Both the position numbers and the translations under genes were made by a program. The notes under the pieces are model-generated. The model saw nothing but the letters and a program-made list of their open reading frames with translations. It made no database searches and was not told where the DNA came from. Shown one piece after another: positions 20,173-28,045 of a stretch of DNA of 64,000 nucleotides (within the stretch, counting starts at the first letter, position 1; every line of letters starts with the position of its first letter). The DNA is from Streptomyces griseus subsp. griseus (GTDB taxonomy: Bacteria; Actinomycetota; Actinomycetes; Streptomycetales; Streptomycetaceae): assembly GCF_000720255.1 (NCBI RefSeq), contig NZ_JOJE01000056.1, forward strand, positions 9,534-73,533. Reading direction: 5' to 3'.

Positions 20173-21612
20173 ATGAGCACTTCAGCCCAGATCGGCGTCA
20201 CGGGTCTGGCGGTCATGGGCCGCAACCTCGCCCGCAACTTCGCCCGCAACGGCTACACGGTCGCGGTGCACAACCGCACGCCCGCGCGTACGCGATCCCT
20301 GGTCGAGGAGTTCGGCAGCGAGGGGGACTTCATCGCGGCCGAGACCGCCAAGGAGTTCGTGGCGGCGCTGGAGCGGCCCCGCCGTCTCGTCATCATGGTG
20401 AAGGCCGGTGACCCGACCGACGCGGTGATCCGGGAGTTCGCCCCGCTCCTCGAGCCCGGCGACATGATCATCGACGGCGGCAACGCCCACTTCGCCGACA
20501 CCCGGCGCCGTGAGCGCGAGCTGCGCGAACAGGGCATCCACTTCGTCGGCATGGGCGTCTCGGGCGGCGAGGAGGGCGCGCTCAACGGGCCGAGCATCAT
20601 GCCGGGCGGCCCGAAGGAGTCGTACGACTCGCTCGGCCCGATGCTGGAGAAGATCTCGGCGAAGGCGGCGGACGGGGCGCCCTGTGTGACGCACGTCGGC
20701 CCGGACGGCGCCGGGCACTTCGTGAAGATGGTCCACAACGGCATCGAGTACGCCGACATGCAGCTCATCGGTGAGGCGTACCAGCTGCTGCGCGACGTCG
20801 CCGGGTACACCCCCGCGCAGATCGCGGAGATCTTCCGCACCTGGAACACCGGCCGGCTCGACTCCTACCTGATCGAGATCACGGCCGAGGTCCTCTCCCA
20901 CGTGGACGCGGCGACCGGCAAGCCGTTCGTGGACGTGGTGGTGGACCAGGCGGAGCAGAAGGGCACCGGCCGCTGGACGGTCCAGATCGCCCTCGACCTG
21001 GGTGTCCCGGTGTCCGGCATCGCCGAGGCGGTCTTCGCCCGCTCCCTCTCCGGCCACGCGGCGCTGCGCGAGGCCTCGCGGGGGCTGGCCGGCCCGAAGG
21101 CGTCGCCGCTGAGCGAGGCGGAGGCGGGTGCCTTCGCCGACCGGGTGGAGCAGGCGCTGTACGCGTCGAAGATCGTGTCGTACACGCAGGGCTTCCACGA
21201 GATCGCGGCGGCCCGCGAGGAGTACGACTGGGACATCGACCTGGGCGCCGTCTCCGCGATCTGGCGTGGCGGCTGCATCATCCGCGCCGCCTTCCTGGAC
21301 CGCATCCGCGCGGCGTACGACACCCGGGCCGACCTGCCGAGCCTGCTGTCCGACGAGACGTTCGCGCGGGAGATCGCCGACGCGCAGGACGACTGGCGCG
21401 AGGTACTCATCGCGGCGACCCGCCAGGGCGTGCCGACCCCCGGCTTCGCCGCGGCACTCGCCTACTACGACGCTCTGCGTGCGGAGCGGTTGCCTGCGGC
21501 GCTGACGCAGGGGCAGCGGGACTACTTCGGGGCGCACACGTACCGGCGGACCGACCGGGAGGGGTCGTTCCACACGTTGTGGGGTGGGGACCGGTCGGAG
21601 GTGTCCGAGTAA
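20173..21612 (+). CDS. gndA: 6-phosphogluconate dehydrogenase (decarboxylating)
   Basis: 479 aa, full-length NADP-type enzyme of the oxidative pentose phosphate pathway. NADP-binding GLAVMGRNLARN with NRT, substrate/catalytic GVSGGEEGALNGPSIMPGG, KMVHNGIEYADMQ (catalytic Lys), DQAEQKGTGRW, and IWRGGCIIRA. It converts 6-phosphogluconate to ribulose-5-phosphate, CO2 and NADPH. ATG start with TTTAGGAG upstream. Its neighbour, the Rpf-LysM-M23 gene, matches the arrangement I recall around the second gnd gene of S. coelicolor. Confidence 0.97.
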   Translation: MSTSAQIGVTGLAVMGRNLARNFARNGYTVAVHNRTPARTRSLVEEFGSEGDFIAAETAKEFVAALERPRRLVIMVKAGDPTDAVIREFAPLLEPGDMIIDGGNAHFADTRRRERELREQGIHFVGMGVSGGEEGALNGPSIMPGGPKESYDSLGPMLEKISAKAADGAPCVTHVGPDGAGHFVKMVHNGIEYADMQLIGEAYQLLRDVAGYTPAQIAEIFRTWNTGRLDSYLIEITAEVLSHVDAATGKPFVDVVVDQAEQKGTGRWTVQIALDLGVPVSGIAEAVFARSLSGHAALREASRGLAGPKASPLSEAEAGAFADRVEQALYASKIVSYTQGFHEIAAAREEYDWDIDLGAVSAIWRGGCIIRAAFLDRIRAAYDTRADLPSLLSDETFAREIADAQDDWREVLIAATRQGVPTPGFAAALAYYDALRAERLPAALTQGQRDYFGAHTYRRTDREGSFHTLWGGDRSEVSE

Positions 21613-21670
21613 CGCCACTCAGTGGGGTGGTCCCGGCGCGGGGCGAGTGCGGGGGGCCGTGGGCTGGTCG

Positions 21671-21745
21671 CGCGGTTCCCCGCGCCCCACGGGGTTGCGG
21701 TGGGCGTCGCGCAGTTCCCCGCGCCCCACGGGGTTGCGGTGGGCG
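21671..21745. repeat. Two 36-bp tandem copies of the streptomycete CGCG-rich repeat
   Basis: Two near-identical 36-bp units (CGC[G/A]GTTCCCCGCGCCCC followed by ACGGGGTTGCGGTGGGCG) start at 21671 and 21710, a 39-bp period with a 3-bp spacer. Each unit can fold on itself (CCCC-ACGGGG). They lie in the gap between gnd and the convergent proline-rich gene. Confidence 0.85.
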
Positions 21746-21786
21746 GCGGATTTCTCGTCGCCCACCGCTTTCGTCTCACTCGTCGG

Positions 21787-22077
21787 TCATGTGAGCGGTG
21801 GGCCGGGCTCCGGGTTCGGAACCGGCTCAGGGCCCGGTGGGATGGGGGACGGGGAGGGGCCCGGGGCCGGGTCGGGACCCGGGGGCGGGGTGGGGTTGGG
21901 GCCCGGTCCTGGTGGGGTCGGGTTGGGAGGCGGACCCGGTGGAGTGGGGTCCGGGGGCGGGCCTGGCGGAGCCGGGTCCGGGGATGGGCCTGGCGGGGTT
22001 GGGTCCGGGGGCGGGCCTGGCGGGGTCGGGCCCGGGGTCGGTCCGGGCTGTACGGGGTCCGGGTACGGGTCGGTCAT
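21787..22077 (-). CDS. Proline-rich repeat protein, 96 aa
   Basis: After MTDPYPDPVQ the product consists almost entirely of Pro-Gly-Pro, Pro-Pro-Gly and Pro-Asp/Asn-Pro units (blocks such as PPDPTPPGP). The gene has an excellent GGAGGACATC leader directly before its ATG, which argues that it is translated. No signal peptide or catalytic motif. Such low-complexity proteins may be spacers, wall-spanning or just repeat expansion. Last of a same-strand cluster after the racemase-like gene (80-bp gap). Confidence 0.6.
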   Translation of the reverse strand: MTDPYPDPVQPGPTPGPTPPGPPPDPTPPGPSPDPAPPGPPPDPTPPGPPPNPTPPGPGPNPTPPPGPDPAPGPSPSPIPPGPEPVPNPEPGPPLT

Positions 22078-22157
22078 GATGTCCTCCGGCAGTGGGTCTG
22101 CGTCCGCTCTGTCCGCTCTGGACTACTCCCCCGCGTACCCGACGCCCGTGCGGCCAG

Positions 22158-22823
22158 TCACCCGTGGGCGTCAACGCGTCGGCCCGGGTGGGCCTGCCGG
22201 CGCGCGGCGGCGGCGCCGGCCACGAGGCCCGGGCGCGGGCTGGACAGCACCGGGACGGTGGTCGTGGTGCGGCGCTGGGCCGGGGTCATGGAGACCTGGG
22301 CGAGGACGATCGCGTCGGCGTCGGTGACCGCGTCGGCGGCGGCCGCCACCAGACGCGCGTGCCCCTCGGTGTCACCGGCCGCGAAACGGTCCCAGGCGCC
22401 GTCGACGAGGAGCGTGCGGACGGTGACGGGGCGGTCGGCCCGGTGGGCCTCTTCCTCGATCAGTGTCCGGGTCGGGGCGAAGGTGCTCTCCAAGGTGGCG
22501 AGGACGACGAGGCGTGAGCCCGCGGCCACCGCGGCGGCCGCCATCGGGCGGTCGACGCGCAGGACGGGCACTCCGGCGTCGTACGCCTCCGCGACGGCGC
22601 CGATGCTCGAACAGGTGCACAGCACCGCCCGGGCGCCCTCGGCGGCCAACCGGTCCAGGGCGGCCCCTACGTCGTCGGTCACCGCGTCCGGCCCGTCCCG
22701 TCGGGCGCGAGCCAGCAGCTCCTCGTCGACCTCGTGCCGCAGTCGGAGGTCCGGGTGGTCCTCCTCGCGGAGGGCGTCGAAGACGGGGATGTGGGCGGGT
22801 GACGTGTGCAGCAGGGCGAGCAT
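22158..22823 (-). CDS. Aspartate/glutamate racemase superfamily protein
   Basis: About 221 aa. The first half has the racemase-like VLCTCSSIGAVAEA with a likely catalytic Cys, and PVLRVDRPMA. At the position where aspartate/glutamate racemases carry a second Cys (LGCTH-type motif), this protein reads VLAQVSMTP, so it lacks the second acid/base Cys. It may be a one-cysteine enzyme (decarboxylase or isomerase-like). ATG at 22823 lies 20 bp after the GNAT stop, so the two are probably co-transcribed. Confidence 0.8.
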   Translation of the reverse strand: MLALLHTSPAHIPVFDALREEDHPDLRLRHEVDEELLARARRDGPDAVTDDVGAALDRLAAEGARAVLCTCSSIGAVAEAYDAGVPVLRVDRPMAAAAVAAGSRLVVLATLESTFAPTRTLIEEEAHRADRPVTVRTLLVDGAWDRFAAGDTEGHARLVAAAADAVTDADAIVLAQVSMTPAQRRTTTTVPVLSSPRPGLVAGAAAARRQAHPGRRVDAHG

Positions 22824-22843
22824 CTGTGGGGCCGGCCTTCCGC

Positions 22844-23191
22844 TCAGAACCGTCCGGGGTGCGCGACGAGCCAGTCCTTCGCGGCCTGGAGCAGCCGTGG
22901 GTCGGCGGCCGGGGCCTCCTCGGGGTGACGCTCGGCCCACTTCACGACGTACGGGCAGAGGGGGGCCACGGGGACCCCCTCCCGTGCGGCGACCGCGTAC
23001 AGCTCACGCGCCAGCGAGCCCGCGATGCCCTTGCCCTCGTGCGCGGGCTCCACGATGGTGTGCACGGGGACGAGGGCTCGCTCCGGGGCGTCGAGCACGA
23101 AGTACTCGATGCGGCCGACGACTTCACCGCCGTCCGCGAGGGCCTCCAGGCGACCCGCCGCCCGGTCGTCGCGGATCCGGACCTCGCTCAT
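22844..23191 (-). CDS. Small GNAT-type N-acetyltransferase (YidJ/NATD1-like)
   Basis: 115 aa single-domain GNAT of the short type: a VGRIEYFVLD strand, VPVHTIVEPAHEGKGIAGSLAREL (acetyl-CoA loop) and PLCPYVVKWAERHPE. Substrate unknown. ATG at 23191 has GAGGAG seven bases upstream. It lies 20 bp downstream of panD on the same strand. Confidence 0.88.
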   Translation of the reverse strand: MSEVRIRDDRAAGRLEALADGGEVVGRIEYFVLDAPERALVPVHTIVEPAHEGKGIAGSLARELYAVAAREGVPVAPLCPYVVKWAERHPEEAPAADPRLLQAAKDWLVAHPGRF

Positions 23192-23211
23192 GAGCACTCC
23201 TCGTCGAACGG

Positions 23212-23631
23212 TCAGGCGCCCACGGCCTGCGGGCTGCGCTCCTGGTCCGAGCCCGGCACCGGCTCCGACGGGTCGGCCCCCAGGGCCACGATCCGGTTGT
23301 CGCGGTCCACGTGCACCACCCGCGGCTTCAGCGCCCGCGCCTCGGCGTCGGTCACCTGAGCGTAACTGATGATGATCACCAGATCTCCGGGATGGACGAG
23401 ATGGGCCGCCGCCCCGTTGATCCCGATCACCCCCGAGCCGCGCTCCCCCTCGATGACGTACGTCTCCAGCCGGGCCCCGTTGGTGATGTCCACGATGTGC
23501 ACGAGCTCACCCGGGAGCAGATCGGCCGCCTCCAACAACTCGGCGTCGATGGTCACCGATCCCACGTAGTGCAGGTCGGCCTGGGTGACGGTTGCGCGGT
23601 GGATCTTGGACTTGAACATGGTGCGCAGCAT
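23212..23631 (-). CDS. panD: Aspartate 1-decarboxylase
   Basis: 139 aa pyruvoyl enzyme that makes beta-alanine for pantothenate/CoA. The self-cleavage site Gly24-Ser25 in HYVGSVTID is intact, as are the [11 protein letters not shown]-terminus, the NGA substrate loop and the VIIISYA strand. ATG at 23631 with AGGAG. The first six codons and the leader are repeated, about 80% identical, at 56151-56410, which suggests that the present 5' end was supplied by an integrated element. Confidence 0.96.
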   Translation of the reverse strand: MLRTMFKSKIHRATVTQADLHYVGSVTIDAELLEAADLLPGELVHIVDITNGARLETYVIEGERGSGVIGINGAAAHLVHPGDLVIIISYAQVTDAEARALKPRVVHVDRDNRIVALGADPSEPVPGSDQERSPQAVGA

Positions 23632-23870
23632 GTTGGACTCCTAGAGGACGGCTCCCCGCCAGCTTTTTGCAGGTCAGGGGCGCCCATACTGTACATGGGC
23701 ACGCCTTTGGCTCGAAGACCTTAGGGAAAATCGTGCGGTGCTGTGACCAGGCTTCCCGCCTGCGCATTTCTGCGCCACCCAGGCTGCCGCGAAGCCACCG
23801 ACCAGGCGCACGCGCGAGGAACCGTACGAGACTGATGCTGGGTGGATGCTGACTTACCTGACGTTTCCTC
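23614..23870. repeat. Left copy of the panD-leader direct repeat (attL-like)
   Basis: Aligns with 56151-56410 in the same orientation. Shared landmarks: GAACATGGTRCGCAGCATG, TGCAGGTCAGGGG, ACTGTACAT, CTCGAAGAC, GGCTTCCCGCC, CTGCGCCA and GACTTACCTGACG. It holds the panD ribosome binding site and presumably its promoter. Confidence 0.8.
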
Positions 23871-24367
23871 AGGCATGTCGAGGACCGGTGGCATCTGGCC
23901 CGCTGGGAAGGCGAGTACGAGCCTCTTAGGGAGCGGGACGATGGACCCGTTGACCGCGGACGACAGGCCCTTGCCCGCCGTGGATCTGTACCTGCGGTTC
24001 GACCAGCCGACGAGCGTACTGGCAGCCGCGTGCGGACGGACACTCGGCAAGTGAGCCGTGGAGCCAATCCGGGAGGTTGCCCGTCTTTGGCATGAGTGAG
24101 CCGGGGAGGAGACATGCGCCGCGTGGGTGGGGAGCAGCGGGTGAGGCTGCGGTTGGGCCGCCAGAGGCCAGCCAAGGTGAGCAGCGGTAAAGGACGGATG
24201 CAGCAGCCGGAAAGGCAGCCCCGCCAGTGGCGCGACCTCACCGTACTCGCGAGCCTCTTGGCCGTCCTGCTCACCGTTCTGGGGAGTACCAGGCGTGGAC
24301 CCTCAAGGAGTCGCTGTCATGCACGACCAGTCACGTAGTCGGACCGCGCTGACCGCGCCACCGTTCG
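23871..24367. other. Region with small unassigned reading frames
   Basis: Downstream of the repeat there is one short reading frame worth noting: 24114-24338 (+), 74 aa, with GGGGAGGAG before its ATG, a basic first half and one hydrophobic segment (LTVLASLLAVLLTVLGS). It could be a small membrane protein or debris. The stretch 23880-24054 has coding-like composition without a recognisable product. Confidence 0.35.
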
Positions 24368-25090
24368 TCAGAGGCGGCAGGACGGCCAAACGCTGCGCAG
24401 CTCGGTCCGCAACACGGGCGTGCCGTCGACAGGCGCCGGGTCTTGCGCGGTTGGCTCGATGCCGCCGGCTGCGATCTTGTCGAGCGTCTCCAGACCGGTG
24501 GCGCCGACCGTGCCGAACACCGTGTAGTTCGGTCGCAGCGCGGAGTCGCCGTAGACGACGAAGAACTGCGAACCGTTCGTGTCCGGCCCGGCGTTGGCCA
24601 TCGCCAGCAGACCGCGCCCATAGAGGCGACGGACGCCGGTCGGGTCGCTCGGCGCCGGCGGCAGGTCCACCGGCAGCTCGTCCTTGTACTTGTACCCCGG
24701 CCCACCCTCGCCGGTGCCGGTCGGATCGCCACACTGCAGGACCTTCAGCGTCGGATACGCCGTCAGCCGATGGCACACCGTGTGGTCGTAGAAGCGGTGC
24801 TGCGCCAGGTGCACGAAGCTCTGAACCGTGCACGGCGCCTTCGCCCGGTCCAGGCGCAGCGGGAGTGGGCCCTGGCTGGTCGGGACAGCCATGTCGACGA
24901 CGCCGTGGCTGGGGGTGTGTCGTGGGTCGGGCGGCAGGGGAACCGGACGAGCCGGCGGCTCGTCCGGGGTCCGGGTGTACTGGCAGGGGCCATGCGTGGT
25001 TCGCGGCGGGGCGTCGGAAGCGGAGGCCGTGCTGCCCCCGTACGTGACCAACGCTAATGCCGCCAATGCGGTCATGAGTGCTCGGTTCAT
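24368..25090 (-). CDS. Secreted cyclophilin-type peptidyl-prolyl isomerase
   Basis: About 240 aa. N-terminal signal peptide (MNRALMTALAALALV, predicted cut after ASA), a Pro-rich spacer, then a cyclophilin domain: APCTVQSFVHLAQHRFYD, CHRLTAYPTLKVLQCGDPTGTG, GPGYKYKDELP, ANAGPDTNGSQFFVVYGD and YTVFGTV. Several catalytic-site positions are as in active cyclophilins (GSQFF), while the substrate-binding HRL is retained. Likely an extracytoplasmic folding helper. ATG with GGGAGG upstream. Confidence 0.9.
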   Translation of the reverse strand: MNRALMTALAALALVTYGGSTASASDAPPRTTHGPCQYTRTPDEPPARPVPLPPDPRHTPSHGVVDMAVPTSQGPLPLRLDRAKAPCTVQSFVHLAQHRFYDHTVCHRLTAYPTLKVLQCGDPTGTGEGGPGYKYKDELPVDLPPAPSDPTGVRRLYGRGLLAMANAGPDTNGSQFFVVYGDSALRPNYTVFGTVGATGLETLDKIAAGGIEPTAQDPAPVDGTPVLRTELRSVWPSCRL

Positions 25091-25552
25091 CCTGCACACC
25101 CTCCCGAAGATCGCCAGTTTTCGAAGCGGTCGCAGTCTAGGGCCGGGCTTGGAGGGCTGGAACGTGCTCTCCAAGCCACATCCGTCTCAGCGGCTTTCGG
25201 CCCGCGGCCGGAGGCCGCTTCATTCGGATGTGGCGCATCGTCGCCGGCCGATCAGGGCGTCCACCCGGTTCTCGTCTTCATCCCCGTGGTGGCGATCGCC
25301 ACCACGACAAGAACTACCTGCACCGAACTGACGAGACACCACTGAGCCGCTGCTCGACGCCGAGGGCGGCCTCAGCGCGACGCCGTACGACTGCCACGTC
25401 TGCCACAGCCCTACGCACCCCGACGCGCCGGTTGCCAGACCCCACGACCCAGACGCCCGCTCTCAGCCTGAGCACCGACAAGGTCGGCGCCCACGAGCTT
25501 CCGGCCGCGCCCGCCCGCCCCGGTCGGACGACCCCCGCTCCGGGACAGAAAC
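25091..25552. other. Gene-poor stretch between cyclophilin and SOD genes
   Basis: Upstream region of the cyclophilin gene. No gene is recognisable; on the + strand a short reading stretch around 25340-25440 contains a CxxC (TPYDCHVCHSP) that looks like leftover coding sequence without a start. Confidence 0.4.
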
Positions 25553-25593
25553 CGAAGGGCTCCCGCGAGTCACGTCCTCGCGGGAGCCCTTCG
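25553..25593 (-). terminator. Strong hairpin terminator downstream of the SOD gene
   Basis: A perfect 16-bp stem (CGAAGGGCTCCCGCGA against TCGCGGGAGCCCTTCG) with a 9-base loop, 72 bp beyond the SOD stop in the direction of its transcription. Confidence 0.85.
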
Positions 25594-25665
25594 TATCACC
25601 GCCTGCAAGTGAAGGTTGAGAAGACGATCACGAGCAAGGACGTATGTGCGGACCCTGTCACGGCG

Positions 25666-26307
25666 TCACGGCGCAAGCAGCAGGCTGTCGCCGCGCTCCT
25701 TGGCGGCGGTGTAACGCCGGGCAACGTCCTGCCAGTTGACGACAGCCCACATGGCGTCGATGAAGTCGACCTTCTGGTTTTTGTACTGGAGGTAGAAGGC
25801 GTGCTCCCAGGCGTCGAACACGAGGATCGGGGTGGATCCCTGGCCGACGTTGCCCTGGTGGTCGTAGACCTGCTCGACGATCAGCCGGCCGCTCAGAGGC
25901 TCATATGCCAGCACGCCCCAGCCCGAACCCTGCGTAGTCGCGGCGGCCTTGGTGAGCTGGGCCTTGAAGCCCGCGAAGGAGCCGAAGGACTCGGCGATCG
26001 CGTCCGCGAGCTCGCCCACGCCGTCCTTCTCCAGCGGCTCGCCGCCGCCGTCGCCGGTCATGTTGTGCCAGTAGATGGAGTGCAGGATGTGCCCGGAGAG
26101 GTGGAAGGCGAGGTTTTTCTCCAGGCCGTTGATCGAGCCCCACTGCTCCTTCTCCCGGGCCTCCGCCAGCTGCTCCAGTGTGTCGTTCGCGCCCTTGACG
26201 TAGGCCGCGTGGTGCTTGTCGTGGTGCAGCTCGATGATCTGCGGATTGATGACCGGTTCGAGCGCCGCGTAGTCGTAGGGAAGCTCCGGGAGCGTGTAAA
26301 CCGCCAT
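25666..26307 (-). CDS. sodF: Fe/Mn superoxide dismutase
   Basis: 213 aa, complete. Metal ligands are visible: His in [12 protein letters not shown], His in LHSIYWHNM, and Asp/His in [25 protein letters not shown] and NWQDV complete the family signature. It converts superoxide to hydrogen peroxide in the cytoplasm. In streptomycetes sodF is typically repressed by the nickel regulator Nur; an imperfect inverted repeat lies 22 bp before the ATG, and a broken Fur-family gene lies just upstream. ATG at 26307 with GGAGG ten bases before it. Confidence 0.95.
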   Translation of the reverse strand: MAVYTLPELPYDYAALEPVINPQIIELHHDKHHAAYVKGANDTLEQLAEAREKEQWGSINGLEKNLAFHLSGHILHSIYWHNMTGDGGGEPLEKDGVGELADAIAESFGSFAGFKAQLTKAAATTQGSGWGVLAYEPLSGRLIVEQVYDHQGNVGQGSTPILVFDAWEHAFYLQYKNQKVDFIDAMWAVVNWQDVARRYTAAKERGDSLLLAP

Positions 26308-26328
26308 GTCCAACGTCCTCCGACATAA

Positions 26329-26351
26329 TTGCGACTGATGTGCAGTTGCAC
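26329..26351. promoter_or_regulatory. Imperfect inverted repeat before sodF
   Basis: TTGCGACTG, 5-base spacer, CAGTTGCAC: seven of nine positions pair. The TTGC...GCA half-sites recall Nur/Fur operators but the spacing is longer than the Nur consensus (TTGCAA-N5-TTGCAA), so binding is only a suggestion. Confidence 0.4.
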
Positions 26352-26449
26352 GCTAGCAGCAGGAGAGGACAATCGCCGATCAGGCATAGGTCCTAGGACC
26401 GCGGTCGCGTCGCAGACGCAGGGGGCGTTCTCACCGGTGCAACAGACCC

Positions 26450-26590
26450 GCGATCCATCGCACTACGGCATCACGGGAGAGCCTCACCATCACACGGTGT
26501 GCCAGCAGTGTGGTCATCGAGGAGCTTGCCAGCCGGCAACTGACGGAAGCGGTGGGCAAGGTCGAGGAACTGCGGGGCTGCAGCCCGACG
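26450..26590 (+). pseudogene. Fur-family regulator fragment (Nur/Zur-like), frameshifted
   Basis: The + strand reads HYGITGEPHHHTVCQQCGH, the His-rich, CxxC zinc-binding core of Fur-family repressors, then after a one-base frame change continues with VIEELASRQLTEAVGKVEEL, the following helix. The N-terminal winged helix and the C-terminal CxxC are absent. A truncated, frameshifted relic of a metal regulator right beside sodF. Confidence 0.65.
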
Positions 26591-26761
26591 CCTCGCTATG
26601 ACCGCTTCTCTACGGCCGGTGCGCCAACCGCGGAAGCTGATCGAGGGGCGGGCGCGAGGCGACGTCGTGGAACGAACGCTGTCAGGCGGAACGACGCCCC
26701 GCACCCGGCATGCCGGCAGGTTCCATGGGATGCGACCAGCCCGACACTCATTGCCATCTAC

Positions 26762-26790
26762 GCGCTATTGCAAGTTATTCGCAATAGCGC
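26762..26790. promoter_or_regulatory. Palindrome containing a Nur-like box
   Basis: A perfect inverted repeat (GCGCTATTGC, 9-base spacer, GCAATAGCGC). Inside it TTGCAA-GTTAT-TCGCAA fits the published Nur box pattern TTGCAA-N5-TTGCAA at 11 of 12 defined positions. It stands before a cobalamin-biosynthesis gene fragment. Confidence 0.55.
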
Positions 26791-26849
26791 TTGGCTGCGT
26801 CATGCCTCGCCCCCAGGCCCCGCAAGGAGGTGCTGACCTCCTGCCGGGC

Positions 26850-26965
26850 ACGCTGCCCGGAGCTGACCGCCCGGCTCGCGTCGACTGACGCGGGCGTGGT
26901 GATGAAGCTGGGCCACACCTTCACCAAGGTGCGCCGGGCGCTGGAGAGTTCGGGGCGGCGGTGGT
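26850..26965 (+). pseudogene. Fragment of a precorrin-2 C20-methyltransferase-like gene
   Basis: A short + strand stretch reads ELTARLASTDAGVVMKLG and then HTFTKVRRALESSGR, resembling the middle of CobI/CbiL-type precorrin methyltransferases. Nothing else of the gene remains. It faces the cobL/cobM relic on the other strand. Confidence 0.45.
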
Positions 26966-27099
26966 GGTCGTATCGGGCGGCGAGCAGCTCACGCGGTACC
27001 AGGCTGCCCGCGAACAGGCAGACCTGGCAGGTGGCAAGCGTACGCGCGCCGCACCCCCTGATCAGGTCGTCGGCGCCCGCGCCGAAACAGACGGTCATC
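26930..27099 (-). pseudogene. cobM: Truncated precorrin-4 methyltransferase (cobM) N-terminus
   Basis: ATG at 27099 overlaps the preceding stop (ATGA) and the frame reads MTVCFGAGADDLIRG, then GARTLATCQVCLFAGSLVPRELL, clearly the N-terminus of CobM/CbiF but with small in-frame losses, before it becomes unrelated sequence after about 50 codons. Confidence 0.6.
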
Positions 27100-27382
27100 T
27101 GTCCGCTCCTGGAGGGAGGTTGGCGGTTGCCCGGGCGGCTTTGCGCGCCGCGCACTGTGCGGCCGGCAGCGCCTGCCGCCAACCGGTGCAGCCGCGCACG
27201 GGCACGGCGCGCGCCACGGCGAGCTTTACCGGATCGCCTCCATGGCGCCGGTAGGCATCGGCGAGCAGCGCCTCCGACTCCAGCCTCACGGTGTTGACGA
27301 CGAGGCGCCCACCGAAAGGCAGCGCCTCCCACCAGGCGCCAAGGAGGCCAAGGGGGGTGAAACGCCCGCCGATGAACACCAC
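27095..27382 (-). pseudogene. cobL: C-terminal fragment of cobL/cbiT (precorrin-6Y methyltransferase)
   Basis: Reads VFIGGRFTPLGLLGAWWEAL, GGRLVVNTVRLESEALLADAYRRHGGD and PVRGCTGWRQALPAAQ, the last 80 or so residues of the CbiT half of CobL. The N-terminal methyltransferase half is missing. The stop overlaps the cobM start, as in intact cob operons. Confidence 0.65.
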
Positions 27383-27537
27383 GTCCGGCGGCTGGGCCGG
27401 TCCCGACGATGGTCACGGCGGCGGGCGGGATGGGCTAACAGGGGACGCTGCTCGGCGCCTGGGCGTTCGGGGCCACCAACGGATGCGCACGTTTACGGCG
27501 GTGCCTGCACACCTCGGAAGGGGTACACATCAGCGCC

Positions 27538-27566
27538 AAGTTATCGCACAACAGTTGCAATAACTT
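27538..27566. promoter_or_regulatory. Second Nur-like palindrome
   Basis: Outer arms AAGTTAT and ATAACTT pair perfectly; inside, TCGCAC-AACAG-TTGCAA matches the Nur pattern at 10 of 12 positions. It shares TTGCAA and AAGTTAT with the palindrome at 26762 and lies just before the tsaD-like relic. Confidence 0.5.
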
Positions 27567-27590
27567 TTAGGGGTGCAGGAAGGGCGGGTA

Positions 27591-27935
27591 ATGGGTCCTC
27601 CGATCGTTCTAGGCATCGAGTCGCCCTGTGACGAGACCGGCGCCGGGCTGGTCCGAGACGGGTGGCTGCCGGGGCATGCGGTGGCGGCGGTCTGCGCCGA
27701 GTACGGCGTGGGGGCCCTGGTCGTGGTGAGCGAGGGCGCCGCGAACTCCCGGGTGCAGTCCCTGGCCGAGGAACGCTGCCAGGCCGCCGGCATCGAGCTT
27801 CGCGTGCCGCCGCTCAGGCTGTCCACGGACAACGGCGCGGTGATCCCCGCCGTCGGCGACCTCCTCGTCCGCGCCGGAGCCGAACCGGCCCTCTTGGACA
27901 TCTCCATCGACTCGTCGGCGCCATTGGAACACGCG
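27591..27935 (+). pseudogene. tsaD-like gene with large internal deletion
   Basis: The frame starts MGPPIVLGIESPCDETGAGLV (TsaD/Kae1 N-terminus, normally IESSCDETG) and after about 40 residues jumps to a TsaD C-terminus (VVVSEGAANSRVQSLAEER, STDNGAVI, LDISIDSSAPL). About 230 residues with the iron-binding His pair are missing, so it cannot make the tRNA t6A modification. A second-copy relic. Confidence 0.7.
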
Positions 27936-27939
27936 GCTC

Positions 27940-28041
27940 TGCCCCCGGTTGCGGCCTCGGCACCCCCGCGAACTTCCGGCAGCACTTCCGCCGCACCACA
28001 GGGACCACACCGAGCGAGTACCGCCAGGCTTTCGCCGTGAT
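27940..28041 (+). pseudogene. AraC-family regulator C-terminal fragment
   Basis: A shifted + frame reads CGLGTPANFRQHFRRTTGTTPSEYRQAF, in pieces the second helix-turn-helix of an AraC/GlxA-type regulator. The upstream part is gone and the fragment abuts the tsaD relic. Confidence 0.6.
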
Positions 28042-28045
28042 CTGA

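Noticed and set aside
21787..22077. Direct-repeat array in GGGCCTGGCGG units as a CRISPR
   Set aside because: Units are short, imperfect and codon-phased (Pro/Gly codons); no spacers of even length and no cas genes.
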